Origin: Henckelia pumila | Taxonomy: Eukaryota; Streptophyta; Magnoliopsida; Lamiales; Gesneriaceae | Length of the DNA: 64,000 nt | Direction: 5' to 3' | Assembly (NCBI RefSeq): GCF_033568475.1 | Contig: NW_027331833.1 | Span: forward strand, 1,550,001-1,614,000 | Shown: positions 10,411 to 22,347 of the stretch, one piece after another | Position numbering within the stretch: position 1 is the stretch's first letter | Layout of the letters: each line of letters begins with the position of its first letter | Made by a program: the position numbers and the translations under genes | Notes under the pieces: model-generated | What the model saw: only the letters and a program-made list of their open reading frames with translations | What the model was told of the DNA's origin: nothing | Databases searched by the model: none

Positions 10411-11130
10411 GTGTTTGAAAAAATTTCTAGTAAGCATTCCTTAGCTTTTTGTTGTATAATTAACTCAAAGAATTCAATTCTCAGAATTTACGACACACAA
10501 AACAAGCTAACAAATTCAAGGCACAATAATAACACAAGAAAACAGAAGAACAACACATTTACTTGCTTCGGATTGATTTCAATCCTACATCCAAAGATCT
10601 GAAAACTTTCCCATGTGAATTCACTATGAATCAAGAGTTTCAATCGTTACAACCCTTACACGAGAATCACTACAATCTTGTCCAAAAACAAGAAACGTAA
10701 AACTTAGCCAATGAAATCTGAAATCCAGTAGCAGCTCCTCGATCTTCTGCTCTTGTCTCAAGTCCGAGCTTTGAGGAAGAAATGAGCTTGATTCCAATAG
10801 TGTAGATCTCGAATTCTCTCAGAAGAATACGATTCTCTTTTCGCTTTTCAGTAGATCTAATCTCCAATTCCCTGAATCGATTTGCAAAGACTCTGTTATA
10901 TCACAGTATCATTGTTAACTAACTTAACAGACTAATAAACTAACTCCTAATTAGATCTCAGCCATTGGATCAGAATAAATAACTAAGATTACATCCTGGC
11001 CTTCCAATGACAACTAATTAGAAGTCAACTCTAGTCTTCACAAACACCTTTGACTGAATTAGACGTTTACTGCAGATTCACATAAGATCCCATGGTACCG
11101 ATTTCAATTTACTCCACCATGTTGAGCACC
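10411..11130 (-). mobile_element. Probable 3' LTR and 3' end of a minus-strand copia element
   Basis: This stretch follows the RNase H domain of the copia relic on the minus strand and has no coding capacity, so the 3' LTR is expected here. I could not fix its edges: there is no obvious polypurine tract or TG...CA pair with a target duplication. Assignment is by position and by LTR-like composition only. Confidence 0.35.
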
Positions 11131-11191
11131 TTCAGTGCTCCCTTAAGTTTACTGACTGGTATTACTTTAGTCATCGTATCTATTGGATTAA

Positions 11192-11679
11192 CTAACATAT
11201 CAATCTTCTGAATATCGACAGTTCCTTGATAATATCTCTAACAAAATGTAGCCTAACATCAATATGTTTTGTTCTTTCGTGAAACACCGAGTTCTTTGAT
11301 AGATGTATAGCACTTTGAGAGTCACAAAAGATTGTAATAACTTTTTGATCAAACCCCAACTCAGTAACAAAACCTTTAATCCATAGACCTTCCTTAACTG
11401 CTTCAGTAAGAGAGATATACTCGGCTTCAGTTGTAGACAAAGCTACAACATTCTGAACACTTGATTTCCAGCTCACTAAGTTCCCACCAACAGTAAAAAT
11501 ATAACTGAAATCGATCTTCTTTTATCAAGATCATAATCGTAATCAGAGTCACAATATCCTTTAACTTCACATGTAGTTGCAGAATGATTTGAATACTCCA
11601 GCTTCAAATTGGTAGATCCCTCTAGATATCTAAATAACCAATTAACAGCTTGTTTATGTTCTCTACTTGGTTTGCTCAT
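11192..11679 (-). pseudogene. Copia RNase H domain, broken
   Basis: Two adjoining minus-strand frames encode the RNase H end of a Ty1/copia polyprotein. Landmarks are KQAVNWLFRYLEGSTNLKLE and VKGYCDSDYDYDLDKRRS (first catalytic Asp region), VVALSTTEAEYISLTEAVKE (catalytic Glu and the conserved STTEAEY), and IFCDSQSAIHLSKNSVFHER with TKHIDVR (catalytic Asp and conserved His). The frame break near 11476 and loss of the usual W-S-S-K-K-Q run show decay. RNase H removes the RNA strand during reverse transcription. Confidence 0.85.
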
Positions 11680-11759
11680 AAATCTACTTACAAGCCCCAG
11701 TACATAAGAGATATCAGCCTAGTTGATACCATCAAATGCATAATGCTTCCAACTGCATT

Positions 11760-12456
11760 TCAATATGGAATATTTCTCATATGGACTAATTCCAGCTCCT
11801 CTTGTTCACCTTTCACAACCATTAATTTGAAGTGAGCACCAACTGGAGTGTTTACTTCCTTAGCCTCTGTCATATTAAAAAGACCAAGAATTTTGTTAAC
11901 ATACTTCCCTTGAGACAATGTTAATTTTCTGTCTTTCATGTTTCTGTTAATTTCAACTCCCAAAATTTGTTTAGCCGGTCCATGATCCTTCATCTCAAAT
12001 TTAGTGTTGAGAAGATGTTTCAGCTTTTGTATCTCAGTAGGGTCTTTATATGCAATAAACATATCATCAACATAGATCAAAAGATATATATGTAACTCAT
12101 TAGGTAGCACCCTAAAATATATGCATCTGTCAAATTTGGAACTGGTAAAACCTTGCAACAACATAAAATCATCAAAGCATGTATACCATTGCCTGGGAGA
12201 TTGTTTTAGACCATAAAGAGATTTCTATAATAAGCAAACTTTTCCAGATTGAGAATCAATTTCAAAACCTTCTGGTTGAGTAATGAATATTCTCTCTTCT
12301 AGATTTCAATGTAAGAAGTCAATCTTAACATCAAATTGCTCGAGCTCCAGGTCTTGGAAAACTATAATTGCTAACAAAATTCCAATGGATGTATGCTTGA
12401 CCACTGGGGAAAACACCTCATGATAATCCACTCCTTCAAATTGTGAGAATCCCTTT
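11760..12456 (-). pseudogene. Copia reverse transcriptase, truncated by an LTR insertion
   Basis: Minus-strand reverse transcriptase of the same copia relic. The polymerase active site YVDDM lies at about 12060-12074, followed by KFEMKDHGPAKQILGVEINR and LTLSQGKYVNKIL, which are typical of the palm and thumb region. Upstream, through stops, are KGFSQFEGVDYHEVFSPV-like and SLYGLKQSPRQWY-like segments. The sequence stops exactly at the gypsy LTR starting at 12457; the upstream integrase part of this copia copy is not found beyond the LTR. Non-functional. Confidence 0.85.
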
Positions 12457-13780
12457 TGTAGTAACCCGCATCTCAAGTTAAGTAATTACATGATTAATCA
12501 AAACTTAAATATGATTTAGCGAACGGAGCTTCCAAAGGAGAACGAACGCAAAGTTCCCGAACGGAGGCAACGTTCTGAGAACGGACGCAATGATCCCTTA
12601 GAGACAGCCAGTCATGAGGTGGCTTGATGACTAAGCTACGAGTCTTGACAAGTGTCAAACATGCACGGAACAGACGCAACGAACCAAGAACGAACGCAAC
12701 GTTCGGTTCCGAAAATTTGCCTATAAATAGAGGATTTTTTATTCAGATTTTCATATCGAATTCCGAATTTCCTTCTTCAGTTATATATAGTGTGAGGTAT
12801 ACACTTGAGGGCTCTATCGGTTATAATAGAAGTTATGGAATAACCAAGGTGTGGTTATAGTCATCCAGGACTAGCGACTCCAAAGGGCTTACTACGGACA
12901 AAGGTATGGTTCGGGAATCTATTTAAGTTTTGGAAGTACTTATTAGCTTAGTTAAGGCTTATAGAACTTGTGTAGTGATATGGTGAACTTTTGAATATAG
13001 GCTTGGAACCTAGGATCCTACTATACTTGAACTAGCCTAGAGGTACGTACACATTGACTGAGATTTCCAGCGAGTATACATGTTTATATGTTGCATTTAT
13101 TTGGAATTATTATGTGGCATGATGTATGTTTTACTGCTTTCTATACTCATATATCATGTGCACATACACGTTGAGCCTATATCTTGATATACCTGATTAT
13201 AGAGCCGCTCAGCTCTATACTCGATAGTATGTCATTAAGAGTACCGCGACGGCGAGGACATGTATGTCTGACTACTCTGGTGTACTAGACGAGTGTGGTT
13301 GCACCCAGAGGTTGATCCGTGCGGTGGCAGCACTCATGTGGTACCAGTACTGAGCATGAATTTTCATATGACCCTTTACAAGTCATCATGTTGCATGCAT
13401 TATATACATATGTTTACTCATGTTTATGTACTGGGCGTTAGCGCTCACGTCCTAGTTATTATCTTGGACACCCCATTCCACGGGGCAGATCGCAGGATGG
13501 ACGGAGCTGATAGTTCGAGGCAAGACTAGGTAGCAGGAGCCTACAGGGGATATTTTATACAGCAGGATTCGATATAGCTGTATAATGTTTACTTTCTAGT
13601 TGTTTCGATATGGTTGTATCACTACGAATAAATAAGCTTGAAACTTTTTTACTAAGCTGGTATGTAAATTATGGGTTATGCTTTCGCACATTTTTCTTTG
13701 ATTAGTATTATTGCTTTTATTAAGCTTAATGCATGCTATTAGTTGCCAGTTAGTAAGTGATTCAATACAGGGTCACTACA
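12457..13780 (+). mobile_element. 5' LTR of a chromovirus-like Ty3/gypsy element (LTR family G)
   Basis: A 1,324-bp LTR from TGTAGTAACCCGC to GGGTCACTACA. A tRNA-Met-like primer-binding site follows at 13785 (TGGTATCA). It shares order and motifs with the LTRs at 16794, 45700, 54471 and 58411: an array of short dyads, a TATA box (CCTATAAATAGAGG near 12720), a GAGGTACGTAC segment, and CCCCATTCCACGGGGCAG near 13470. Its dyad motif is GAACGNACGCAACGTTC-like (12517-12705), different in sequence from its relatives. It is inserted into the copia reverse transcriptase relic at 12456. Confidence 0.85.
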
Positions 13781-13869
13781 TTTTTGGTATCAAAACGTGC
13801 TTAGATTTTGGGATTAGTACTTGAGATTTAGTTTAGTCTTGAGTAATTATTGCGCATTTGGGATTTTAA

Positions 13870-14586
13870 ATGTGCAAATCTTTTCAGGATATGATCGGGA
13901 GAGGTGATGAGAGCCATGGTAGTGTTGGTCAGAAAGGTGGCCATCATCATCGTCACCATCGCCATCATCATGAGGATCGACATCGTCCTCATGAGGGTAG
14001 ACGTCGCTATACTATCAATAAGTTCATTCAAGTAGGACCGAAGCCTTTATTGGATGGCAAAAATCCTGAACAAGCGAGAGGTTGGATGTCCAAACTCGAG
14101 AGTGCTTTTCGAGCTTTCGATTGCACTGAAGATCAGAAACTGGAAGTTCTAGAATTTGTTCTAGAGGATCGAGCACGCTTATGGTGGGATGCCAAGGCTA
14201 CTCAGGCACGTACGGAGAGATGACAGGTAACTTGGGGGGATTTCTGTCAGCAGTTTCAGAAACTATATTTTTCTCCAGCAGTTCGACAAGCACGATCTAT
14301 GGAGTTGCTAACTCTGAAGCAAGGATCAATGACTATTGATCAATATCAGCAACAATTTCTTGATCTGCTACCTTTCAGTCCTCATATCAATGACAGTGAT
14401 GCGTCAAAGTATGATATCTTTCTGCAAGGCTTGAATCAAGATATCTATTCACAAGTTGTCGTCTGTGATGATCCGACATCTTATGAGACTTTGGTGAACC
14501 GTTGTCGTCAAGTGGAGAACAGCAATAGGCGGGCACTGCTGATTATGTCAGGACAGCCTAGTGGATCTCTTTATCAAAACACGTGA
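13870..14586 (+). pseudogene. Ty3/gypsy gag, one in-frame stop, truncated
   Basis: Gag of the gypsy element whose LTR precedes it. It has a His-rich head (GGHHHRHHRHHHEDRH), then a Retrotrans_gag capsid domain (GKNPEQARGWMSKLESAFRA, LEFVLEDRARLWWDAKATQA, TWGDFCQQFQKLYFSPAVRQ, QGSMTIDQYQQQFLDLLPFS). A single in-frame TGA at 14221-14223 splits an otherwise open frame. The sequence is cut near 14585, after NRRALLIMSGQPSGS, before any zinc knuckle or protease. Gag packages retrotransposon RNA into virus-like particles. Tekay-like chromovirus is my best lineage guess. Confidence 0.85.
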
Positions 14587-15315
14587 GAAAATAAATCATC
14601 AAAATAACTCCCTTAAACATCTACTCAAAGTAGAATGATGAAAACAAAGAAGGAGTTGGCTCTTAAATGCCAAAACACGAGAGCAACATAGTCTTCAATC
14701 TTCAATCTTCAAATGTTCTCAAACCTTCAAGGCATCTACGGAAATAAAAATCATCAGCAATGACTGTAAAACGACTTTCAAATCATTCAAATGTATTTCA
14801 GAGATTTTCACAAGTTGTACGCTCAAGATCTTTCTAAGGATCTCTGAAAATCTTTTCAATTAAGCTCACTTTTTCTTCGTGTTTTCTCTCTCGATCTCTT
14901 CTCTCTATTAAACGTGAAGGACACACAAAAAAGATCTCTTGCATCTTTCTTTTAAGCGTGAACAATCTTTATCTCCAAAAGCCTTGATCTTCTTTCCTTT
15001 CAAACTCGAACCAATCTACAAATATAAGGAAATAATATTTAAGTTAGGAGATAAAAATATATTATGATAAGTGCAAAATATCTCCTACAAAATAATCAAA
15101 TAAATATAAAAATATTTAAAATCTTTAAAATATAGGAATATATCATTCTATAATTCAATATAAAATAATTTATATTTAAAATATCTCAACCAATTAAATA
15201 ATATATTTAAAAATATCTAAACTTCAAGTCCAAGAAACTTCAAGTTCAAGAAAGGCAAAATACTTAAATAAATCTTTTAAAACTTGAAAAGATTTTAGAA
15301 AATAAATATTCCCTT
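14587..15315. other. Unassigned AT-rich sequence between two gypsy relics
   Basis: A block of about 730 bp that matches neither the gag on its left nor the Tat/Retand integrase on its right. It is AT-rich, has repeated short tracts (TCAATCTTCAATCTTCAA near 14695; AACTTCAAGT repeats near 15220-15250), and shows no coding potential. It may be part of a third element that truncated both neighbours. Confidence 0.4.
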
Positions 15316-16793
15316 CAAAAAGTATCCGCGACTTAATGCTTTTTCGGCCAGTGTTTTCCCCCTAACTGGTTTCCACATATTCTTTCGTGGATCTCACGGA
15401 GAAAGTAATCTGTTTTACTTGGATTGAGACATTTCAGGAATGGCTGGGAATAATCTTTCTTGTATAATTCTCCATCTATTATGGCGAATCTGGCGGCTCG
15501 AACTTTTAGCTTTCATGTAGTGGTAGGGTTTGAAGGGAGGTTGTCACGTGTCAGGTAATTAAAAATTTCATCTTTCGAGCTGGGTTCATTTTCTTCTGTG
15601 GCGAAAACATTAAAAACAACCTTCTCGGCATTTTCCTTACTGAGCGTCAGGAGTGTTATCTTTCGATTATCGATGTTGGCTAAGGAGCTTGCTAGCTTAG
15701 CAAGACGTGCAACCTCTTTATTTTCATTCCTGGGCACTTGTTTTATGTCGTAGTTCTCTAGCAAGGCAAATAGCTCATTAACTCGAGTCAAGTACGCGCG
15801 CAACTTTTCTTCTTTGGTTTCATAAATATCATGTACTTGATTCAATATTAGTTGGGAATCACTATGCACTATCAACTTTGTTGCTCCTATCTAGAGAGCC
15901 AACTTGATGTCAATGATGAGTGTTTTGTATTCAGCTTCATTGTTTGATGCATAAAATTGAAATTTAACAGCGTATTAGAACTTGTATTGCTGAGGGCTTT
16001 CTAGTACAATTCCGGCTCCACTTTTGTGCGAGGTGAAGGATCCATCTACATACAGTGTCTAGATTGGGGCTGAGGATTCTGCATCACCAGTTGTAATCTG
16101 AACGAGAAAATTTGCAAGAACTTGTGCTTTAATAGTCGGGCGATGTTGGAACTCAATTTCATACTCACTCAATTAGATGGCCCACTTAACCATTTTACCA
16201 GATGCCTCCGGCCGAGCGAGCACTTGCTTGAGTGGATTATTGGTTAGAACCACCACTTGATGAGATTGAAAGTAGGGACGTAACTTTCTTGATGTTGTCA
16301 CTAAAGCTAATGCTAGTTTTTCTATGCTGGTATACCAAGTCTCTGCCCCTTGCAACGTCCGGCTTGTGTAATACATGGGTTTGTGCTCTCTTCTTTCTTC
16401 AACCACTAGTACAACACTAACTGCTTTAGATGATATTGCCAAATAAAGTAGCAAAGTACCTCCTTCACGAGGTTTGGTCAGGAGTGGTGGTGTTGATAAA
16501 TATCTTTTCAAATCTTCAAAGGCTTGTTGGCATGCTTCAGTCCATTGGAATCTCTTTCCTTGTCGCAAAACTTTGAAGAATGGAAATCCTTTGTCTGCAG
16601 ATCTCGAAATGAAGCGGTTTAAAGCCGTTATTCTTCCGGTCAATTCCTGTATTCCTTTCACACTTTGTGGGGGTGTCATGCCTAAAACAACTTTGATCTT
16701 TTCTGGATTCGCCTATATGCCTCTTTGTGATACCATGTAACCCAAAAATTTTCCACCTCGCACGCCAAAAGAGCAAGTTTTGGGATTTAGCTT
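15316..16793 (-). pseudogene. Tat/Retand-type gypsy pol: RT end, RNase H and integrase zinc finger
   Basis: Minus-strand pol. From right to left: the end of RT (PPQSVKGIQELTGRITALNR, FISRSADKGFPFFKVLRQGK), the RT-linked RNase H (FQWTEACQQAFEDLKRYLST, LLLYLAISSKAVSVVLVVEE, YTSRTLQGAETWYTSIEKLA), the second archaeal-type RNase H typical of the Tat clade (MIVHSDSQLILNQVHDIYET), and an H2C2 integrase-finger region (DYFLREIHERICGNQLGG) at about 15330-15520. The frame has stops and is cut near 15316 before the integrase core. It is continuous with the RT part at 18218-19130; the two are split by a solo LTR. Confidence 0.85.
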
Positions 16794-18217
16794 TGTAGTG
16801 ACTCGTATCCAGAATTAACAATTAATGAGTAATTAATCAAGTAATCATGTTTGGATTAAATTAAACATGATTAAAGAAATTTTAAATGGATTAACGGAGT
16901 CCAAAAATGGATCCAGGACACTCAAAAATGGTGGGTAAGGTTCGGGAGGTTCGGACGATCCGAACTGAGTTCGGTGGATCCGAAAGTGAACGGAGCCAAG
17001 GTTCGAAGGCCCGAGGAGTTTGGACGATCCGAAGTCCGATCAGACGGTCCGAACACTAGCCATCCAGCTGTCCTGAAATCATACGTCATGGGTGACGTCA
17101 TTGATGAGACTTCGGATCCAGTCAGGATCGGAGGCTCCGAAGACAGGTTCGGAGGCTCCGAACTTTGCCTATAAATAGGGGGCCGAAATTTCATTTTCAA
17201 ACGCGCCTTCCCTCTTCTCTCTCTCGATTTCTTAGCCTTCTAACTCAGATCTAGGGAATTCTAGGCGTCCTTTTGGGATTCTGGAAGTGGCATAGAGATC
17301 CAGGCATCGTAGCGGAGTTGTGGCCTAGTTTTGAGGCAATTGTCATCAGCGGGCTGACGACGGATGCAGGTATAGCTATGGTATCCTTAAATTATTTAGG
17401 AGTATGCAATACTTAGTTAAGGCTTTTAGAGCTTATTGAATGATGCATGGGTATTTTCATTGTAGAGTTGATGATAGGTTTGAGAACCTAGAGTGAGACT
17501 ACTAGGAAATGCCTGTAGTAAGGTACGTAAGTACTGATTGAGATGGCCAGCATGATATATATTGTATGTGTTGCATGAGTATGTGCTACTTGTTTTATAT
17601 GTTTTACGTCTTTAGCACAAGCATGTTTTTACGGTAGACTGCATCTGGTATGATGTGAGTCTAGACAGTTTCCATCGGTGATGAGTTACTCTTTATGGAT
17701 TCGTGTAGGGGGACACTCAGCCCCTGGGTTTTGCTATCACTAGGAGCGACCACGATGGTAGGGCAGACGCTATAGTTGATAGGTGAATATAGGAGCGGCA
17801 CCGCGAACTCGCTATCCGATATTGCCCTGTATATTCATGGCGCCTCTGAGTACTGTTTTTACCCTCGTTCTAAATACACTTATGTGCTGCATATATTATG
17901 TATATCATTGCTTTTGTATTGATCTTAGAGCTCACGTCCTGTATTTTTTGTATGTCTGGACACCTCATTCGACGGGGCAGGTGTAGGTGCAGGGTTGAGC
18001 ACCAGGAGCTTGGAGTAGCCAATGACCAGTGAAGACATCAAGATTAGCTGTAGGTTTTATTAAGATTATTCGATTGAGTTGTATAATCGAATTTTTTTAA
18101 CCGGTTGTATTCTGCCGGTCTGGTTTTATTTTAAGTCTTCCGTAGCGATTTATTTAATGCATGCTTAATTATGCTCTAAACTCTGATTAGATAGTGGATC
18201 CGGGTTGGGTCGCTACA
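16794..18217 (+). mobile_element. Solo LTR of gypsy family G inside a gypsy RT
   Basis: A 1,424-bp LTR from TGTAGTGACTCG to GGGTCGCTACA, flanked by exact 5-bp direct repeats AGCTT (16789-16793 and 18218-18222). It has no internal region, so it is a solo LTR left after recombination between two LTRs. It contains the family array of short dyads (for example ATCGGAGGCTCCGAAG and TTCGGAGGCTCCGAAC, 16938-17163), a TATA box (CTATAAATAGGGGG, 17168), GGTACGTAAGTACTGATTGA (17523), and CACCTCATTCGACGGGGCAG (17960). It interrupts the minus-strand Tat/Retand RT; removing it together with one AGCTT copy leaves the RT frame open across the junction. Confidence 0.93.
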
Positions 18218-19130
18218 AGCTTCATTTGATACTTTCTCAATATTTCAAAACACTCTGAAAGGTCCTCCAAATGTTTGTTTGCTTGAATGTTCTTAACTAA
18301 CATGTCATCTATATATACCTCCATGTTTCGTCCGATTAAGTTTTCAAACATTTTGTTGACCAATCGTTGATATGTGCTCCGGCATTCTTGAGTCCAAAGG
18401 GCATTATATCATAGCAATAGATTCCGCGATAAGTTAAAACTTGATTTTTCTTGATCAGTGTGGGCTAGGCCTAATTGATTGTACCCTTGGTACACATCAA
18501 GGAAGCTAAGCAGCTCACAGCTTGCAGTCGAATCGACCAAGATGTCTATGCGAGGCAACGGGAAAATATCCTTTGGACAAGCTTTATTTAAATTGGTATA
18601 ATCTATACAAAAACGCCACTTTTCTCCGGGTTTTGGGACCAATACGACATTTGCCAGCCATTCTGGGTATGAAACTGGTCTGATATATTTCGCTGTTAAA
18701 AGATTTTCAACCTCTACAGCGATATGTTTGTTTTTGTCTGGACCGAAAGATCTTTTTTTCTGCTTGACTGGTTTCATTCGTGGGTCCACATTAAGATGAT
18801 GAAGTGCAAGTTATGGAGGTATACCTGGTAAGGCCTCATCACCCCAAGCAAAGGCATCTACATTATGCTGCAAAAAGTTCGTCAAAGCTTTTTCCTTTTC
18901 GACTGGAAAATCTGATCCGATCTTTAGGATTTTCTTTGGATCTCCTAGTACTATCTCTATGTATTTGAGGTTTCTTTGGACTTCATTCTCTCTTGTTTTT
19001 CTGATTCTCCCTCGATAAGGTGTATTTTTTTTTTCAATTCGTATCACAGTCAAGCTTTTGCTTCTTTCCTTTCAATGAGTCTTCACAGGGACCTGGATGT
19101 CTAAGACTTTCCGTAGAGTTCCGTTGATAA
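18218..19130 (-). pseudogene. Tat/Retand-type gypsy RT N-terminal part, split by solo LTR
   Basis: Minus-strand RT upstream part. It starts with the pre-RT linker (FLQHNVDAFAWGDEALPGIP at about 18811-18890), then the RT fingers and palm: YPEWLANVVLVPKPGEKWRF, CIDYTNLNKACPKDIFPLPR, LLSFLDVYQGYNQL. These are hallmark motifs of Tat-clade gypsy elements. It has lesions (a frame break near 18790 and stops after the palm), and the YxDD region is degraded to a YIDDMLV-like segment read at about 18290-18310. Protease and gag are missing; the right end is lost near 19130 next to the LTR of a second, oppositely oriented element. Confidence 0.85.
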
Positions 19131-19149
19131 GATGGAAGCCCAATATGTT

Positions 19150-19609
19150 AATTAATAAAATAAGCCCAAATTTGTGAGCCCTAGATACAAGGGCCTAAGA
19201 CCGCGAAGCACTCCTAAAACATCTATAAATAGATGTGTTTCTCTTATATCCAATGTACATTCTCATTTTCTCCTATCATTAGAGCTCTCTCATTTAATAA
19301 ATTGTCATTGTACTCTTTGTTAACTTGAGTGTCGGAGTGCCTACGTCAGGTAACCACTCGGTGCCTCTGACGAGTGTTTGTGACGCAGGTGGCGATCCAT
19401 ACAGTACAGCTTACAGGTCCACACTTATGAAGTTCTGACTCACGAAGCTTCAGCTTACGCACCTTACGATTTCTAGGTTCAGCTTACGCACATTACGCTT
19501 GCTAGGTTCAGCTTACGGACCCTATGCTTACGAGATTCTGCTTACAAACCAGTTGGATTTCATACTCTAATTTACGTAGTTTGAGTACTTGTATTTTTTG
19601 GCTACATCA
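19150..19609 (+). mobile_element. LTR of a plus-strand Tat/Retand-like element
   Basis: An LTR-like segment upstream of gag. It has a TATA-like box (CTATAAATAGATGTG near 19214), then a U5 region with imperfect repeats of TTCAGCTTACGCAC. It ends near GGCTACATCA. Immediately downstream at about 19613 is TTGGAGCCATCTGTGGGAA, which resembles the TTGGCGCCGTCTGTGGGAA primer-binding context seen in Tat-clade elements. The left edge is not certain, and no matching 3' LTR is in the window. Confidence 0.6.
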
Positions 19610-19654
19610 TCTTGGAGCCATCTGTGGGAACACTAGTTTAACTCGTCACTGAGA

Positions 19655-21490
19655 ATGGATAATCAACCTCACACCTCTCAAGATACTGAAAGCGATGGAC
19701 TACCACCTCCCATGACCCAACCAACAATGCATATTACCCAAGCGGAATTGAGAACCATGTTAGAGGAGACCGTCGCCCGCGCTGCAAGTGAAGCTTTGGC
19801 ACGGTTCCTGGAGTCCCAACAAAATGACAAGGTCGAGAAAACGGCCGATAAAAATTGTTCATCCACCGCTACCCCGGAAGAGGACAGACGAAATAAAACA
19901 GCACATGAAACAAAAACTCCACCACTTAATTTCAAGAAGAAGACAACCCAAAGAGATGATGAGGCTCAGAGTCATGCACCGAGCACTCCACCACGAGGCA
20001 TAAAGCCTACACAGCATGTTCCTGGCCATGACTCACACACAATGAATGTAGAGGAAAAGTCCTTAGCAATCTTACGTGCTCGACGCAGCCCATTCACTAC
20101 GACTATCTTAGCTAGAGCTGTTAAAACGGACCAGAGGGATAGGAGAACCCGCAACCCACCAAAACCCGCCAGTTGGCGGGATGAGGCGGGCCAACCTACC
20201 ATTTATCGGGTTGAAAAATTATCAACCCAACCCGCCTATTTGGCGGTGCGGGGTGGGCCAACCCGCTAATTTTTAGTTATATTTGGCGGGTTGGGGCGGG
20301 TTGGCCCGCAACCCACCATAACCCACCACTTGGCAGGGCGGAGCGGGGCGGGACGGCCCACTATTTAGGCGGGTTGGAAATTTGTCAACCCAACCCACCT
20401 ATATAGAGGGACGGGGCGGGCCAACCCAGCAGGCCCAACCCACTTTGACAGATTCCTAGTCGAGTAATTGCTTAAGGGAATGAAAATTTTCAACCTTCTA
20501 GAATATGAGGGAACAGGCGATCCACAGGATCACCTCAACAGATTTTATGCGAAAGCGGATTTATATGACATAAGCGACGCTACTTACTGCAAGATATTCT
20601 GAACCATTCTGTCAGGGCGCACACTGGCCTGGTTTAACAAACTACCTTCCAGAACCATTGGAAACCTAGAACAGTTAACTCAACATTTTCTCGATCAATT
20701 TTTTATCAACAAAAAATATCCGAGAACCGCGACATATCTTTCTACTATCAGTCAAAAAGAAGGTGAAGGCCTGCGGGACTATGTACAACGGTTTGCAGAA
20801 GACGTACACGAATTTCCTCATGTTAACCATGATTTGCTAGCAAGGATAATGCAGTAGAACCTCTGACACAGAAAGTTAAAAGAGTCGATAGCAGGGAAGC
20901 CCCCAAACACCCTAGAAAAATTACTGGAAAGGGCAGGAAAAATACATCCGCATAGAAGAGTCTATCGAGTCACGATAACTGAGGAAGAGAAGAAAGGGGG
21001 GAAGAGAAATCGGAAAGTAAGAAGAAAGATGATGGGCGAACAGCTCAAAGCCCCCGACTCCAATTCACCCCCCTGAATTCACGTCTGATAGACGTAATGA
21101 TAGTGGCTCAACAACAAGGGTTATTACAGCTCCCACGCCCGATAAAGGAGAACCCTAAACGACAACGATTGGAGAAGTATTGTCGTTTCCATAAGGATAA
21201 AGGGCACATTTCATTGAAAATTGTTTCAGCCTCCGTGCAGAGATAGAAAAATTAATCAAGCGAGGATACTTGGGCGATTACGTGGATAAGTCTCACAATC
21301 AACAACGAGATAGCAAGAACCACGACGACAACCATCAGCGCGAACAGCGTAAAGAGCGAGGTGATACAAGCAAGAAACCGAACTAGAGGGAAGTGAATAT
21401 GCCCACAGGAGGCACAATATCTATTATAACCGGAGGGTCCTCTTACGGTGATACAAATCATGTACGAAAAAATCCGACGCGTGTAATCAG
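19655..21490 (+). pseudogene. Tat/Retand-like gag, interrupted and decayed
   Basis: Gag of the plus-strand element. The first 150 codons are open (MDNQPHTSQDTESDGLPPPM, ITQAELRTMLEETVARAASE). A GC-rich insertion at about 20115-20455 follows. The capsid region then continues (EYEGTGDPQDHLNRFYAKAD, SGRTLAWFNKLPSRTIGNLE, ISQKEGEGLRDYVQRFAEDV) with stops near 20600 and 20860. A CCHC-like knuckle lies at about 21180-21230 (YCRFHKDKGH), followed by EIEKLIKRGYLGDYVD. It ends near 21490 before protease, where the sequence changes to unrelated AT-rich DNA. Not functional. Confidence 0.8.
20115..20455. mobile_element. GC-rich palindromic insertion (hAT-like MITE) in gag
   Basis: About 341 bp that interrupts the gag frame. 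It consists of many alternating GGCGGGTTGG / CCAACCCGCC-type units, with degenerate ends GAGCTGTTAAAACGG on the left and CTTTGACAGATTC on the right, which are roughly inverted. Repeats of this GGCGGGTTGGGCCAACCCGCC kind are known from non-autonomous hAT elements in plants. The flanking 8-mers (CTTAGCTA and CTAGTCGA) match only partly, so the target duplication is not secure. Confidence 0.6.
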
Positions 21491-22210
21491 AGGAGATCAT
21501 ATATTAATATATACTCGTGTTGCTGGAAAATATTTATATTAAAATATTTAATAGCTTTGATAAACATAAGCCCTTTAGAATTGGTCTTTGGCCATACGAA
21601 TACAATGGCATTGACACCATTGACTCAACTGCCTTAAATTGACGCTCAGTTGACATTTTAATTTGTAACCTAATTCATCATTAAATTCTAACAAACAGAT
21701 ATATAGGAATGGAGCTGCACAATTATTTCAGGGGTGGCAAAAATTTTCCCCAAATGAATATAGAAAAAGTTAAAATAAAAATATATATAGCGTTTTCACA
21801 ATTATTTATAACATAATATAGATATGGTTTCCTTTTTCTTTTTAACTACAATTCCCCAATGTCTTTATTCAGTTTTGTATGTGTGATCCATGAAAAAATC
21901 ACAAACTCTATATACAATAAAATTAAACAAGTTATATTTGTTTCATCGGGCAAGTACTTCATGTTTTATTTTTCTATAAGATGGCACCTGAACATCTCAT
22001 TGTAAAATTTTTTAAAAAAAAAGAAAAAAAAAGAAAGAAAAGAGTCTGCGACTACTTTTTTTATTCATTGTATACGATATTTGTGCGAACATCGGATACA
22101 AACTCACCTGGAGTTCTACTGTGACGTAGACTCACCTATATTTGGGGTAATCTCTCCTCCCCCCATCTTCCAACTGCTACCAAATTGATACTTTTTACAC
22201 ACTGAAACAT
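21490..22210. other. AT-rich intergenic stretch
   Basis: No gene recognised. Short stretches of A-rich and T-rich DNA. TATATAAT at 22215-22222 is a plausible TATA box for the membrane-protein gene that follows. Confidence 0.45.
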
Positions 22211-22347
22211 GTTACATATATAATATGAAACACACTTTTGAAAAACAACACGCAAAAATTTCAGTTTCTAAATCCATCCATCTAGTCCAGTTTTCTCCAG
22301 TACATGCACTTTCTAGTTTCTTCTTGGCCAACTACAGAAAACGAAAA

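Noticed and set aside
13870..14031. His-rich run as a metal-binding or novel domain
   Set aside because: It is the head of a gypsy gag; His-rich tracts occur by repeat expansion of CATCAC codons.
19150..19609. Tandem TTCAGCTTACGCAC units as a regulatory array
   Set aside because: They lie in the probable U5 part of a Tat/Retand LTR and are most simply explained as local duplication there.
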